From Pseudomonadota bacterium (lineage in GTDB: Bacteria > Pseudomonadota > Alphaproteobacteria > Rhizobiales > Devosiaceae), in the NCBI GenBank assembly GCA_023436745.1, contig JAEZHZ010000031.1:1-8523 (forward strand): 8,523 bases of DNA, in the 5' to 3' direction. The position numbers and the translations under genes are program-made. The notes beneath the pieces were generated by a model, which saw nothing but the letters and a program-made list of their open reading frames with translations, searched no databases and had not been told where the DNA came from. Below are positions 1 through 5,644 of the stretch, piece after piece (the stretch's first letter is position 1; each line of letters opens with the position of its first letter).

Positions 1-2
1 CG

Positions 3-325
3 GGCGTCAATGCAGAATTCGACTTCTATCTCGTCGGTGCAGAGGTGGCGGTTGAAGGGCTGACCGGCGGTGTCGGCGATACCAGTTACGGTCAGCTACT
101 CGGCCGGGCAGGGTTGGTCGCCACCGACGACGTGATGATCTATGCCGCGGGGGGGTATGGCATCGACCTGGGGCGCCCGCCGACAAGGATGTGCTGGTCG
201 GTGTTGGTGCAGAGATGGCCATCAGCGAGAGCCTTTCCATCGAAGCGCAGTATCTTCGCAGTCTGCCGGTCACCGGTGGGGGTGCCTCCGATCAGTTTAC
301 GGTCGGCACCAACTTCCACTTCTAG
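3..325 (+). pseudogene. Outer-membrane beta-barrel protein, 3' part, frameshifted
   Basis: This is the C-terminal part of a porin-like outer-membrane beta-barrel protein; its start lies off the left edge. The frame beginning at 3 reads GVNAEFDFYLVGAEVAVEG and continues with YAAGGYGIDLG. It then loses sense, while the frame at 182 resumes with KDVLVGVGAEMAISESLS and ends in GTNFHF followed by TAG at 323-325. Alternating short hydrophobic strands and a terminal Phe are hallmarks of outer-membrane barrels. The halves join if one G is added to the G run at 170-173, giving DLGAPADKDV. The parts align by eye with the C-terminal half of the next gene (LVGAEVAVEG with LLLGVEVTGD; MIYAAGGYG with LVYAIGGVG), so the two are probably tandem paralogues. 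A real pseudogene and a homopolymer base-call error cannot be told apart here. Barrel-fragment identity is fairly sure; specific function is unknown. Confidence 0.7.
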
Positions 326-596
326 AATCACGCATTGTATCCGCGAATCTGCGGAGTGCTTGACGCCGGCCACATTCTTGCCCAAATTGCGCCACTTGCC
401 AGCCAGGTTGGTCGCCACTGTCCGCTGCATTTGTGTCAAATTGAGCCAAAGGCGCGGTATCGGTGCAACACCTGCCCCCAAATGGTCATGGAATCTTATC
501 CGCACCGCTGAAATTGGGGCGCCATGGGGTTGTGTCGCGCGTTGTGGTGAGGCATCTAAACGGCCGACTACGGTTAACTCTATGGGAGTGCAAGAT
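326..596. other. Intergenic region between the two OMP genes
   Basis: This 271-nt gap has no credible gene. The frame through it stays open only by chance, and its translation resembles no barrel protein. The only structure seen behind the first gene is a weak CCGC-N6-GCGG hairpin at 341-354 without a T tract, so no terminator is called. The promoter of the second OMP gene should lie here, but no convincing -35/-10 pair was found. The 11-mer GCCCAAATTGC at 380-390 recurs in the nuo leader at 1459-1469. Confidence 0.5.
584..588 (+). promoter_or_regulatory. Ribosome binding site of the second OMP gene
   Basis: GGGAG lies 8 nt before the ATG at 597. It decides between two in-frame ATGs. The one at 582 has no purine-rich motif before it and would put five extra residues (MGVQD) ahead of an otherwise normal signal peptide. 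Confidence 0.65.
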
Positions 597-1178
597 ATGT
601 TTGTACGTTCACTTTCTCTCGGTGTTGCTGCCGCTGCGCTGCTCGTTGGCGGTGCTCAGGCCGCTGACCTGATCATCCCGACCACCCCGCAGCCGATCTA
701 CGAAGCTGCTGGTTTTGATTGGGAAGGCCTGTACGTTGGTGCCCGCGTTGGCGCCACCTTCACCGGTTCTGACGCTGTCAGCACCTATGCCGGTATCCCG
801 AACAGCACCACCTCCGGCGTTGTCGGCGGCGTGGTCGGTGTGAACTTCCTGCCGATGGATCCGCTCCTGCTCGGCGTGGAAGTCACCGGCGACTACATCT
901 GGAACGGCACCACCACTTCGGGTGAGTTCTTCGCCAACCTCAAGGCCGGCGCCGTCGTGACCGACGCCGCTCTCGTCTATGCCATCGGTGGCGTGGGCAA
1001 CAACTGGACCGGTGGTGCCAGCACCTCCGTCTACCAGCTCGGTGCTGGCGTTGAGTTCGCCGTTACCGACGCTGTCACCGTCCGCGGTGAAGTTGTTGGT
1101 CAGGGCGACTTCGACGGTGCTTCCGACCCGTTCTTCGAGTCGGCCAAGGCCACCGTCGGCGTGTTCTACCACTTCTAA
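597..1178 (+). CDS. Porin-family outer-membrane beta-barrel protein (Omp25/31-like)
   Basis: This is a 193-residue secreted protein likely to form a small, probably eight-stranded, outer-membrane barrel. Residues 1-22 are a textbook signal peptide: a Met-Phe-Val-Arg start, an Ala/Leu/Val core and an AQA cleavage site before ADLI. The mature N-terminus carries FDWEGLYVGARVG (about 48-60), close to the FDWTGFYVG first strand of alphaproteobacterial Omp25/31-like surface proteins. Alternating glycine-rich hydrophobic strands follow, and the protein ends in FYHF with a terminal Phe, the usual signal for barrel assembly. Such proteins are typically abundant structural or surface-antigen proteins; transport activity cannot be inferred. 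It follows a damaged paralogue and ends just before two hairpins, so it is probably a monocistronic unit separate from nuo. Its uniform GCT/GGT/GTT codons near the start would suit high expression, which is an inference. Confidence 0.85.
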   Translation: MFVRSLSLGVAAAALLVGGAQAADLIIPTTPQPIYEAAGFDWEGLYVGARVGATFTGSDAVSTYAGIPNSTTSGVVGGVVGVNFLPMDPLLLGVEVTGDYIWNGTTTSGEFFANLKAGAVVTDAALVYAIGGVGNNWTGGASTSVYQLGAGVEFAVTDAVTVRGEVVGQGDFDGASDPFFESAKATVGVFYHF

Positions 1179-1180
1179 GA

Positions 1181-1225
1181 TTTGCAGCTAGGCAGGGCGC
1201 TACCGCCCTGCCTCCGTCTTGCAAA
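1181..1225 (+). repeat. Hairpin directly after the OMP gene
   Basis: GGCAGGGCG (1191-1199) and CGCCCTGCC (1204-1212) form a perfect 9-bp stem with a 4-nt CTAC loop. An outer TTTGCA (1181-1186) pairs with TGCAAA (1220-1225) across an internal loop. It starts 3 nt after the stop codon. It lacks a T tract, so it more likely stabilises the mRNA 3' end or assists the terminator behind it than terminates alone. Confidence 0.55.
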
Positions 1226-1232
1226 CCCAATG

Positions 1233-1260
1233 CGGCGAACCGGAAACGGTTCGCCGTTTT
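1233..1260 (+). terminator. Rho-independent terminator of the OMP gene
   Basis: CGGCGAACCG (1233-1242) and CGGTTCGCCG (1247-1256) form a perfect 10-bp GC-rich stem closed by a GAAA tetraloop and followed at once by TTTT (1257-1260). This is a classic intrinsic terminator. It lies 55 nt behind the OMP stop and should insulate nuo from OMP transcription. The T tract is short, so some readthrough is possible. Confidence 0.85.
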
Positions 1261-1431
1261 GGCATTCCAGAGGGCGTGCGACTCAGCTGTGCGGTACTGG
1301 TTCGCCCGACTGGCAGCGCTCGCGTGGCAAAGCGCCAGCTCTGCCGGTTCCGGCGCGGTTCCACTCAATACTGATTGTTCCCATCATATTTTCTTTCCCT
1401 TGAAACGACTGGGGCAAAGGTCTAAGCCCAA
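1261..1431. other. Gene-free stretch upstream of nuoA, probable promoter region
   Basis: With its flanks (1179-1524) this makes a 346-nt gap without a gene. Short open frames here have no recognisable product and no ribosome binding site. A weak imperfect hairpin involves GCGCT (1316-1320) and AGCGC (1331-1335). A local T/C-rich tract, the least GC-rich part of the gap, spans about 1377-1400. The nuo promoter is expected here, because a strong terminator lies upstream and nuoA begins at 1525, but no convincing promoter pair is visible. Confidence 0.35.
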
Positions 1432-1504
1432 GCCCATCACTCGTCGGGCAGGTTCGTGGCCCAAATTGCTGCGAACTCAACCGGCGCCCGGCCCCGTGAT
1501 GGGC
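1432..1504 (+). promoter_or_regulatory. Nested inverted repeats in the nuo leader
   Basis: Three inverted repeats nest within each other. GCCCATCAC (1432-1440) pairs with GTGATGGGC (1496-1504), CGGGC (1445-1449) with GCCCG (1486-1490), and GTTCG (1452-1456) with CGAAC (1472-1476). Together they could form one long interrupted hairpin with its apical loop at 1457-1471. It ends 20 nt before the nuoA start, so it would leave the start codon free. It might be a leader RNA structure or an operator with dyad symmetry. Neither is established and I recognise no known RNA family. The pairing is seen directly; function is inference. Confidence 0.4.
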
Positions 1505-1524
1505 CCTTCTGACTAGGCTGCCGC

Positions 1525-1890
1525 ATGACTGATCTGCTCAGCGACTATCTGCCGATCGTGCTTTTCATCGGCTTGGCGGGGGTAATTGGCCTCGCGCTTC
1601 TGGTGGCTCCATTCCTCGTGGCCGTTAAGCGTCCGGATACGGACAAGGTCTCGGCGTTCGAGGCGGGCTTCGATGCCTTCGATGACGCTCGAATGAAGTT
1701 CGACGTCCGCTTTTACCTAGTGTCCATTCTCTTCATCATCTTCGACCTCGAAGTGGCCTTTCTGTTCCCGTGGGCCGTGGCTTTCCACGACATCGGCTGG
1801 TTCGGCTTCTGGTCCGTGATGATATTCCTTGCCGTTCTGACGATCGGCTTCATCTACGAGTGGCGTAAGGGAGCTCTCGAATGGGATTGA
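1525..1890 (+). CDS. nuoA: NADH-quinone oxidoreductase subunit A (ND3 homologue)
   Basis: This 121-residue inner-membrane subunit of complex I corresponds to mitochondrial ND3. It packs beside NuoH near the quinone channel. Three membrane segments are evident at about 9-34, 62-86 and 92-111. The long loop after the first holds SAFEAGFDAFDDARMKFD (43-60). The second segment holds LFIIFDLEVAFLFPW with the conserved acidic pair D74 and E76, which match D79 and E81 of E. coli NuoA. Length and motifs are complete for the family. One oddity is Ala47 where the mitochondrial-type loop normally reads YECGF, so the Cys equivalent to mammalian ND3 Cys39 is missing. The ribosome binding site is weak (an AGG about 8 nt upstream). 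It heads the operon and its last codons overlap nuoB. Confidence 0.96.
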   Translation: MTDLLSDYLPIVLFIGLAGVIGLALLVAPFLVAVKRPDTDKVSAFEAGFDAFDDARMKFDVRFYLVSILFIIFDLEVAFLFPWAVAFHDIGWFGFWSVMIFLAVLTIGFIYEWRKGALEWD

Positions 1891-2462
1891 ACCAGCCGAA
1901 CTCAACGCTGGTCGCGCCCCGCCCGACTGGTGCGATTGACCCGCGGACGCAGAAGCCCGTTGGCGCCGACGATCCTTTCTTCACGGAGGTTTCCGACGAG
2001 TTGGCCGACAAGGGATTCCTGGTCTCTACACTGTCTCAGCTCGTGAACTGGGCTCGTACGGGCTCGTTGATGTGGATGCAGACGGGCCTGGCGTGCTGCG
2101 CTGTCGAGATGATGCAGATGTCGATGCCGCGCTACGACGTTGAGCGCTTCGGTACTGCTCCTCGCGCGTCGCCGCGCCAGTCGGACGTCCTGATCGTTGC
2201 AGGGACGCTGACCAACAAGATGGCGCCGGCGCTGCGCCGCGTCTACGACCAGATGCCCGAGCCGCGCTATGTGATCTCCATGGGCAGTTGTGCGAACGGT
2301 GGTGGCTACTATCACTACTCGTACTCAGTCGTGCGCGGATGTGATCGCATTCTGCCGGTCGACATCTACGTGCCTGGCTGCCCTCCCACGGCGGAAGCTT
2401 TGCTGTACGGCATCTTGCTGTTGCAGAAGAAGATTCGCCGTACCGGTACGATTGAACGCTAG
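1881..2462 (+). CDS. nuoB: NADH-quinone oxidoreductase subunit B (PSST, cluster N2)
   Basis: This 193-residue peripheral subunit binds [4Fe-4S] cluster N2, the last redox centre before ubiquinone. The tandem cysteines of LACCAVEM are C72 and C73. The other two ligands are C137 in MGSCANGGGYYHYS and C167 in YVPGCPPTAEAL, so the ligand set is complete. The block SMPRYDVERFGTAPRASPRQ (81-100) is the conserved stretch near the quinone pocket. The variable N-terminus of about 45 residues is usual for alphaproteobacteria. The ATG at 1881 overlaps the end of nuoA by 10 nt and follows a TAAGGGAG site (1866-1873) inside nuoA, which suggests translational coupling. No oddity was seen. Confidence 0.97.
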   Translation: MGLNQPNSTLVAPRPTGAIDPRTQKPVGADDPFFTEVSDELADKGFLVSTLSQLVNWARTGSLMWMQTGLACCAVEMMQMSMPRYDVERFGTAPRASPRQSDVLIVAGTLTNKMAPALRRVYDQMPEPRYVISMGSCANGGGYYHYSYSVVRGCDRILPVDIYVPGCPPTAEALLYGILLLQKKIRRTGTIER

Positions 2463-2470
2463 GAATCGCC

Positions 2471-3034
2471 ATGGCAGAGGCAACTGAGCTCGGTCCACTC
2501 CCGGGGCTCGGCGAGCATATCGCCGGGGCGCTCGGTCCTGCGGTGCTTGCCGTCGACTACACGTTCGGGGAGTTGACGCTGATCGTTGCGCGCGAAGCAA
2601 TCGTCGACGTCGCCACGTTCCTTCGGGATGATCCGGCGTGCCAGTTCATCTCCTTCATCGACGTGTGCGGTGCCGACTATCCGGCGCGCGACGAGCGTTT
2701 CGAAGTCATCTACCACTTTCTGAGCCCGCGCCTGAATCAGCGGATCCGGGTGAAACTGAGCACTGACGATTCCACCCCTGTGCCAAGCATTACCGAGGTG
2801 TTCCGGGGCGCCGACTGGTTCGAGCGCGAGACCTACGACCTTTATGGCGTGATGTTCTCCGGCCATCCGGACCTGCGTCGAATCCTCACCGACTACGGCT
2901 TCGATGGACATCCTCTGCGCAAGGACTTCCCGATGACAGGCTTCGTGGAGGTTCGTTATGACGAATCGCGCAAGCGCGTGGTCTATGAGCCTGTCCGGTT
3001 GCTGCAGGAATTCCGCACGTTCGACTATCTGTAG
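2471..3034 (+). CDS. nuoC: NADH-quinone oxidoreductase subunit C (30 kDa), ended early by an amber codon
   Basis: This is the hydrophilic 30-kDa subunit of the connecting module, which helps hold NuoD and NuoB. As written it has 187 residues. The family signature is clear: ADWFERETYDLYGVMFSGHP (114-133), then LRRILTDYGFDGHPLRKDFP and FVEVRYD. The ATG at 2471 lies 8 nt after nuoB, with AGGAA (2461-2465) overlapping the nuoB stop as its ribosome site. The oddity is the end. After LLQEFRTFDYL the frame meets TAG at 3032-3034, exactly where relatives continue with SPWEG. The next 17 codons still encode the expected tail. The protein is therefore either truncated, read through, or affected by a sequence error. 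Identity is certain; the true C-terminus is not. Confidence 0.93.
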   Translation: MAEATELGPLPGLGEHIAGALGPAVLAVDYTFGELTLIVAREAIVDVATFLRDDPACQFISFIDVCGADYPARDERFEVIYHFLSPRLNQRIRVKLSTDDSTPVPSITEVFRGADWFERETYDLYGVMFSGHPDLRRILTDYGFDGHPLRKDFPMTGFVEVRYDESRKRVVYEPVRLLQEFRTFDYL

Positions 3035-3088
3035 GCCTGGGAAGGCACCGACTACGTGCTACCGGGTGACGAGAAGGCCAAGCAATGA
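3035..3088 (+). pseudogene. In-frame continuation of nuoC after the amber stop
   Basis: In the nuoC frame, the codons after the TAG read AWEGTDYVLPGDEKAKQ and end at TGA (3086-3088). This is the normal alphaproteobacterial NuoC tail (typically SPWEG followed by a YVLPGDEKA-like end). The WEG and LPGDEKA elements are preserved in frame with no indel. The TGA overlaps the nuoD ATG as ATGA, the arrangement expected of coupled nuo genes. The segment therefore looks like the former or still used end of nuoC, not an intergenic spacer. Confidence 0.8.
3071..3077 (+). promoter_or_regulatory. Ribosome binding site of nuoD
   Basis: GAGAAGG ends 7 nt before the nuoD ATG at 3085. It lies inside the nuoC tail codons. 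If nuoC really stops at 3034, ribosomes would have to start nuoD from this site alone, after 50 untranslated nucleotides. Confidence 0.5.
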
Positions 3089-4281
3089 GTGTAGCTGAAG
3101 CTGACGTTCGCAACTTCACCATCAACTTCGGACCCGTGCATCCTTCGGCCCACGGTGTTCTGCGTCTTATTCTCGAGCTGGATGGTGAGCTGGTGGAGCG
3201 CGTGGACCCCCACGTGGGTCTGCTCCATCGCGGTACCGAGAAACTGATCGAGGCGAAGACCTACCTCCAGGCGCTCCCGTACTTCGATCGCCTGGACTAC
3301 GTTGCTCCGATGAGCCAGGAGCACGCCTATGCCCTGGCTATCGAGAAGCTGCTTGGGATCACCGTGCCGAAGCGTGGCCAGCTGATCCGCGTTCTCTACG
3401 CCGAGATCAGCCGTCTGCTCGCGCACCTGATGAACGTGACCACCCAGGCGATGGACATCGGAGCTCTCACTCCTCCTCTTTGGGGTTTTGAGCAGCGCGA
3501 GCAGCTGATGATCTTCTACGAGCGCGCCTCCGGTGCGCGCATGCACGCTGCCTATTTCCGCCCCGGCGGAGTGCACCAGGATCTTCCTCAGGCTCTGGTC
3601 GATGATATCGCCGCGTTCTGCGACACGTTCGTCAAAGCGCTGGATGACATCGATACGCTCCTCACGGAGAACCGCATATTCAAGCAGCGCAACGTCGATA
3701 TCGGCGTGGTCAAGCTCGAGGATGCCTGGGGCATGGGTTTCTCGGGTGTGATGGTTCGCGGTTCCGGTGCCGCATGGGACCTGCGAAAGTCCCAACCATA
3801 CGAATGCTACGACGAGCTCGATTTCGACATTCCAATCGGCAAGAACGGCGATTGCTATGATCGCTATCTCGTTCGCATGGAGGAGATGCGCCAATCGACG
3901 CGCATCATGCGCCAGTGCATCGAGAAGCTGAACTCTCCGGAAGGGCAGGGGCCGGTCTCCTCCCTCGACGGAAAGGTCGTGCCGCCGAAGCGCAGCGACA
4001 TGAAGCAGTCGATGGAAGCCCTGATCCATCACTTCAAGCTCTACACCGAAGGCTTCAAGGTGCCTGCAGGTGAAGTGTACGCTGCAGTCGAAGCGCCCAA
4101 GGGCGAGTTCGGCGTGTACCTGGTTAGCGACGGCACCAACAAACCGTATCGCTGCCATATCCGTGCGCCGGGGTTCGCGCACCTGAGCGCCATGGACTTC
4201 CTCTGCCGCGGACACATGCTGGCTGATGTGGCGGCAATCCTGGGTTCGCTCGATATCGTGTTCGGAGAGGTTGATCGCTGA
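3085..4281 (+). CDS. nuoD: NADH-quinone oxidoreductase subunit D (49 kDa)
   Basis: This 398-residue 49-kDa subunit, related to the large subunit of NiFe hydrogenases, forms most of the ubiquinone-reduction chamber with NuoB. FGPVHPSAHGVLRL (15-28) and FDRLDYVAPM (67-76) supply H23 and Y72. These are 49 residues apart, like the quinone-head ligands H38/Y87 of Thermus and H59/Y108 of the bovine enzyme. Other conserved blocks are RIFKQRNVDIG, GFSGVMVRGSGAAWDLRK, YDELDFDIPIGKNGDCYDRY and the C-terminal RAPGFAHLSAMDFLCRGHMLADV. Length is normal and there are no breaks. The start is set by the ATGA junction with the nuoC tail and the GAGAAGG site. Its last base overlaps the nuoE ATG (TGATG). Confidence 0.97.
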   Translation: MSVAEADVRNFTINFGPVHPSAHGVLRLILELDGELVERVDPHVGLLHRGTEKLIEAKTYLQALPYFDRLDYVAPMSQEHAYALAIEKLLGITVPKRGQLIRVLYAEISRLLAHLMNVTTQAMDIGALTPPLWGFEQREQLMIFYERASGARMHAAYFRPGGVHQDLPQALVDDIAAFCDTFVKALDDIDTLLTENRIFKQRNVDIGVVKLEDAWGMGFSGVMVRGSGAAWDLRKSQPYECYDELDFDIPIGKNGDCYDRYLVRMEEMRQSTRIMRQCIEKLNSPEGQGPVSSLDGKVVPPKRSDMKQSMEALIHHFKLYTEGFKVPAGEVYAAVEAPKGEFGVYLVSDGTNKPYRCHIRAPGFAHLSAMDFLCRGHMLADVAAILGSLDIVFGEVDR

Positions 4282-5633
4282 TGGTTGCGCGGCGCCTTGC
4301 GGATGAGTCGGTCCAGCCGGCAACTTTCGCATTCAATGAAGAAAACCAGCGCTGGGCCGAAGGCCGGATCGCTCTCTATCCTGCAGGTCGGCAGCAGTCT
4401 GCGGTTATTCCGTTGCTCATGCGTGCCCAGGAGCAGGAGGGGTGGGTCAGCCGCGCGGTGATCGAGAAGATCGCAGAGATGCTGGGCATGGCCTACATCC
4501 GCGTGCTCGAAGTGGCTACCTTCTATACGCAGTTCCAGCTGCAGCCGGTCGGTACGCGCGCCCACGTGCAAGTCTGTGGCACCACGCCCTGCATGCTCCG
4601 GGGCGCCGGGGAACTGATCGAGATCTGCAAGAGCAAGATCCACCCGGAGCCTCACCACCGCACCGAAGACGGCACTTTGAGCTGGGAAGAGGTGGAGTGC
4701 GCAGGCGCCTGTGTGAACGCGCCGATGGTGACCATCTTCAAGGATACCTATGAGGACCTGACGCCGCAGCGTCTCGAAGAGATCATCGATGCGTTTCATG
4801 CCGGCCGGGGGGACACCATCCCGCCAGGTACCCAGATCGATCGCCTGACTTCCGCTCCTGAGGGTGGCCGGGTGACGCTTCTGGAGCCCGCAACGGCTAC
4901 TCGCGAGAAGTTCGTTCCGCCCCCACCTCCATCGGAGCCGGATACTCCCGCGGCGGCGTCGCCCGCGGCTGCTGCTGCGGCAACGCCGGCCGGAGCCGGT
5001 GCTGCGCCGCAGGCGCCGACCACCAAGGGACGTCCAAGCGACGTGAACGAAGAAGCTGCTCCGGCCATCAAGGGGCCAGCCCCCCAGCCCAAGGTCTCGC
5101 AGGAGAAGGCGGAAGCCGAACAGCAGCGTTTCAAGGAAGGCGAGCGCGCGGACGGTCAGCCGAACAAGGCCATGCGTCCTGACGCCGTGGGTGCCGAAAG
5201 CGACGCCACAAAACTCGATGGCGGTCGTGCTCCCGGCAAACCGGTGAGTGAGGCTGCCTCTGATTCGGCGTCTGGCGACACCAAGCGCACTGCCCCAGAG
5301 CCCAGCACGGCAACTCAGGTCGAAGCGCAGGCCATTAATCCGGTTCGCGAGCACGGAGGCAGTGGCCCCCTGTTCACCGCTCCCGAGGGTGCTCCGGATG
5401 ATCTGCGCCTTCTCGCCGGAGTCGGTCCGGTGATGGCTCAAAGGCTGAATGATCTCGGGATCACCAAGTGGAGCCAGGTGGCAGCGCTCACTGCGGAGGA
5501 TTTCTCCGAGGTCGAGGAGCGGCTGAACATGAAGGGCCGGATTGCCCGCGACACCTGGCTGAAACAAGCCGAAGTTCTCGTCCGTGGTGGCGAGGCAGAA
5601 TACACCCGCGTCTTTGGCAAGAAGTCGCGTTAG
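4281..5633 (+). CDS. nuoE: NADH-quinone oxidoreductase subunit E with long C-terminal extension
   Basis: This is the 24-kDa subunit of the NADH-oxidising module, carrying [2Fe-2S] cluster N1a in a thioredoxin-like domain. The usual NuoE core covers about residues 15-185, with ligands C99 and C104 in VCGTTPC and C140 and C144 in CAGAC. The protein is 450 residues, more than twice the bare core. Residues about 185-370 are a low-complexity, Ala/Pro/Glu/Lys-rich and probably disordered linker, including a PPPPP run and an Ala tract. Residues about 373-435 (DDLRLLAGVGPVMAQRLNDL, then KGRIARDTWLKQAEVL) resemble the helix-hairpin-helix domain of the COG3743 type. Similar tails are known on NuoE of alphaproteobacteria; their role is unclear. 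The start overlaps the nuoD stop by 1 nt, with GGAGAGG at 4264-4270. Confidence 0.95.
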   Translation: MVARRLADESVQPATFAFNEENQRWAEGRIALYPAGRQQSAVIPLLMRAQEQEGWVSRAVIEKIAEMLGMAYIRVLEVATFYTQFQLQPVGTRAHVQVCGTTPCMLRGAGELIEICKSKIHPEPHHRTEDGTLSWEEVECAGACVNAPMVTIFKDTYEDLTPQRLEEIIDAFHAGRGDTIPPGTQIDRLTSAPEGGRVTLLEPATATREKFVPPPPPSEPDTPAAASPAAAAAATPAGAGAAPQAPTTKGRPSDVNEEAAPAIKGPAPQPKVSQEKAEAEQQRFKEGERADGQPNKAMRPDAVGAESDATKLDGGRAPGKPVSEAASDSASGDTKRTAPEPSTATQVEAQAINPVREHGGSGPLFTAPEGAPDDLRLLAGVGPVMAQRLNDLGITKWSQVAALTAEDFSEVEERLNMKGRIARDTWLKQAEVLVRGGEAEYTRVFGKKSR

Positions 5634-5636
5634 GAG
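5632..5636 (+). promoter_or_regulatory. Ribosome binding site deciding the nuoF TTG start
   Basis: AGGAG overlaps the nuoE stop codon and sits 8 nt before the TTG at 5645. An in-frame TGA at 5639-5641 rules out any earlier start. The site therefore supports TTG as the real initiation codon. Confidence 0.75.
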
Positions 5637-5644
5637 TGTGAGAA

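Noticed and set aside
341..354. CCGC-N6-GCGG hairpin as terminator of the first OMP copy
   Set aside because: The stem is only 4 bp and there is no T tract.
582..596. Earlier in-frame ATG for the second OMP gene
   Set aside because: It has no ribosome binding site, and it would add MGVQD in front of a normal signal peptide that already has a well-placed GGGAG site.
45..1178. One continuous open frame that looks like a 377-residue fusion of both OMP genes
   Set aside because: From about 174 to 596 its translation shows no barrel-like sequence. The second gene has its own ribosome site and an intact signal peptide that would be internal in a fusion. The frame is open only because the frameshift in the first gene happens to place it in phase with the second.
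1400..1428. Possible sigma-70-like promoter for nuo: TTGAAA, 17-nt gap, TAAGCC
   Set aside because: The -35-like box is reasonable but the -10 box is poor. By eye this is too weak to annotate, although its position before the nested hairpin is suggestive.
3052..4332. 426-residue open frame on the minus strand
   Set aside because: It is antisense to nuoD and driven by third-position GC bias, with no coherent domain seen.
4041..5567. 508-residue open frame on the minus strand
   Set aside because: It lies antisense to nuoD and nuoE. Long antisense frames are common opposite GC-rich genes, and the plus strand holds complete Fe-S ligand sets and family motifs.
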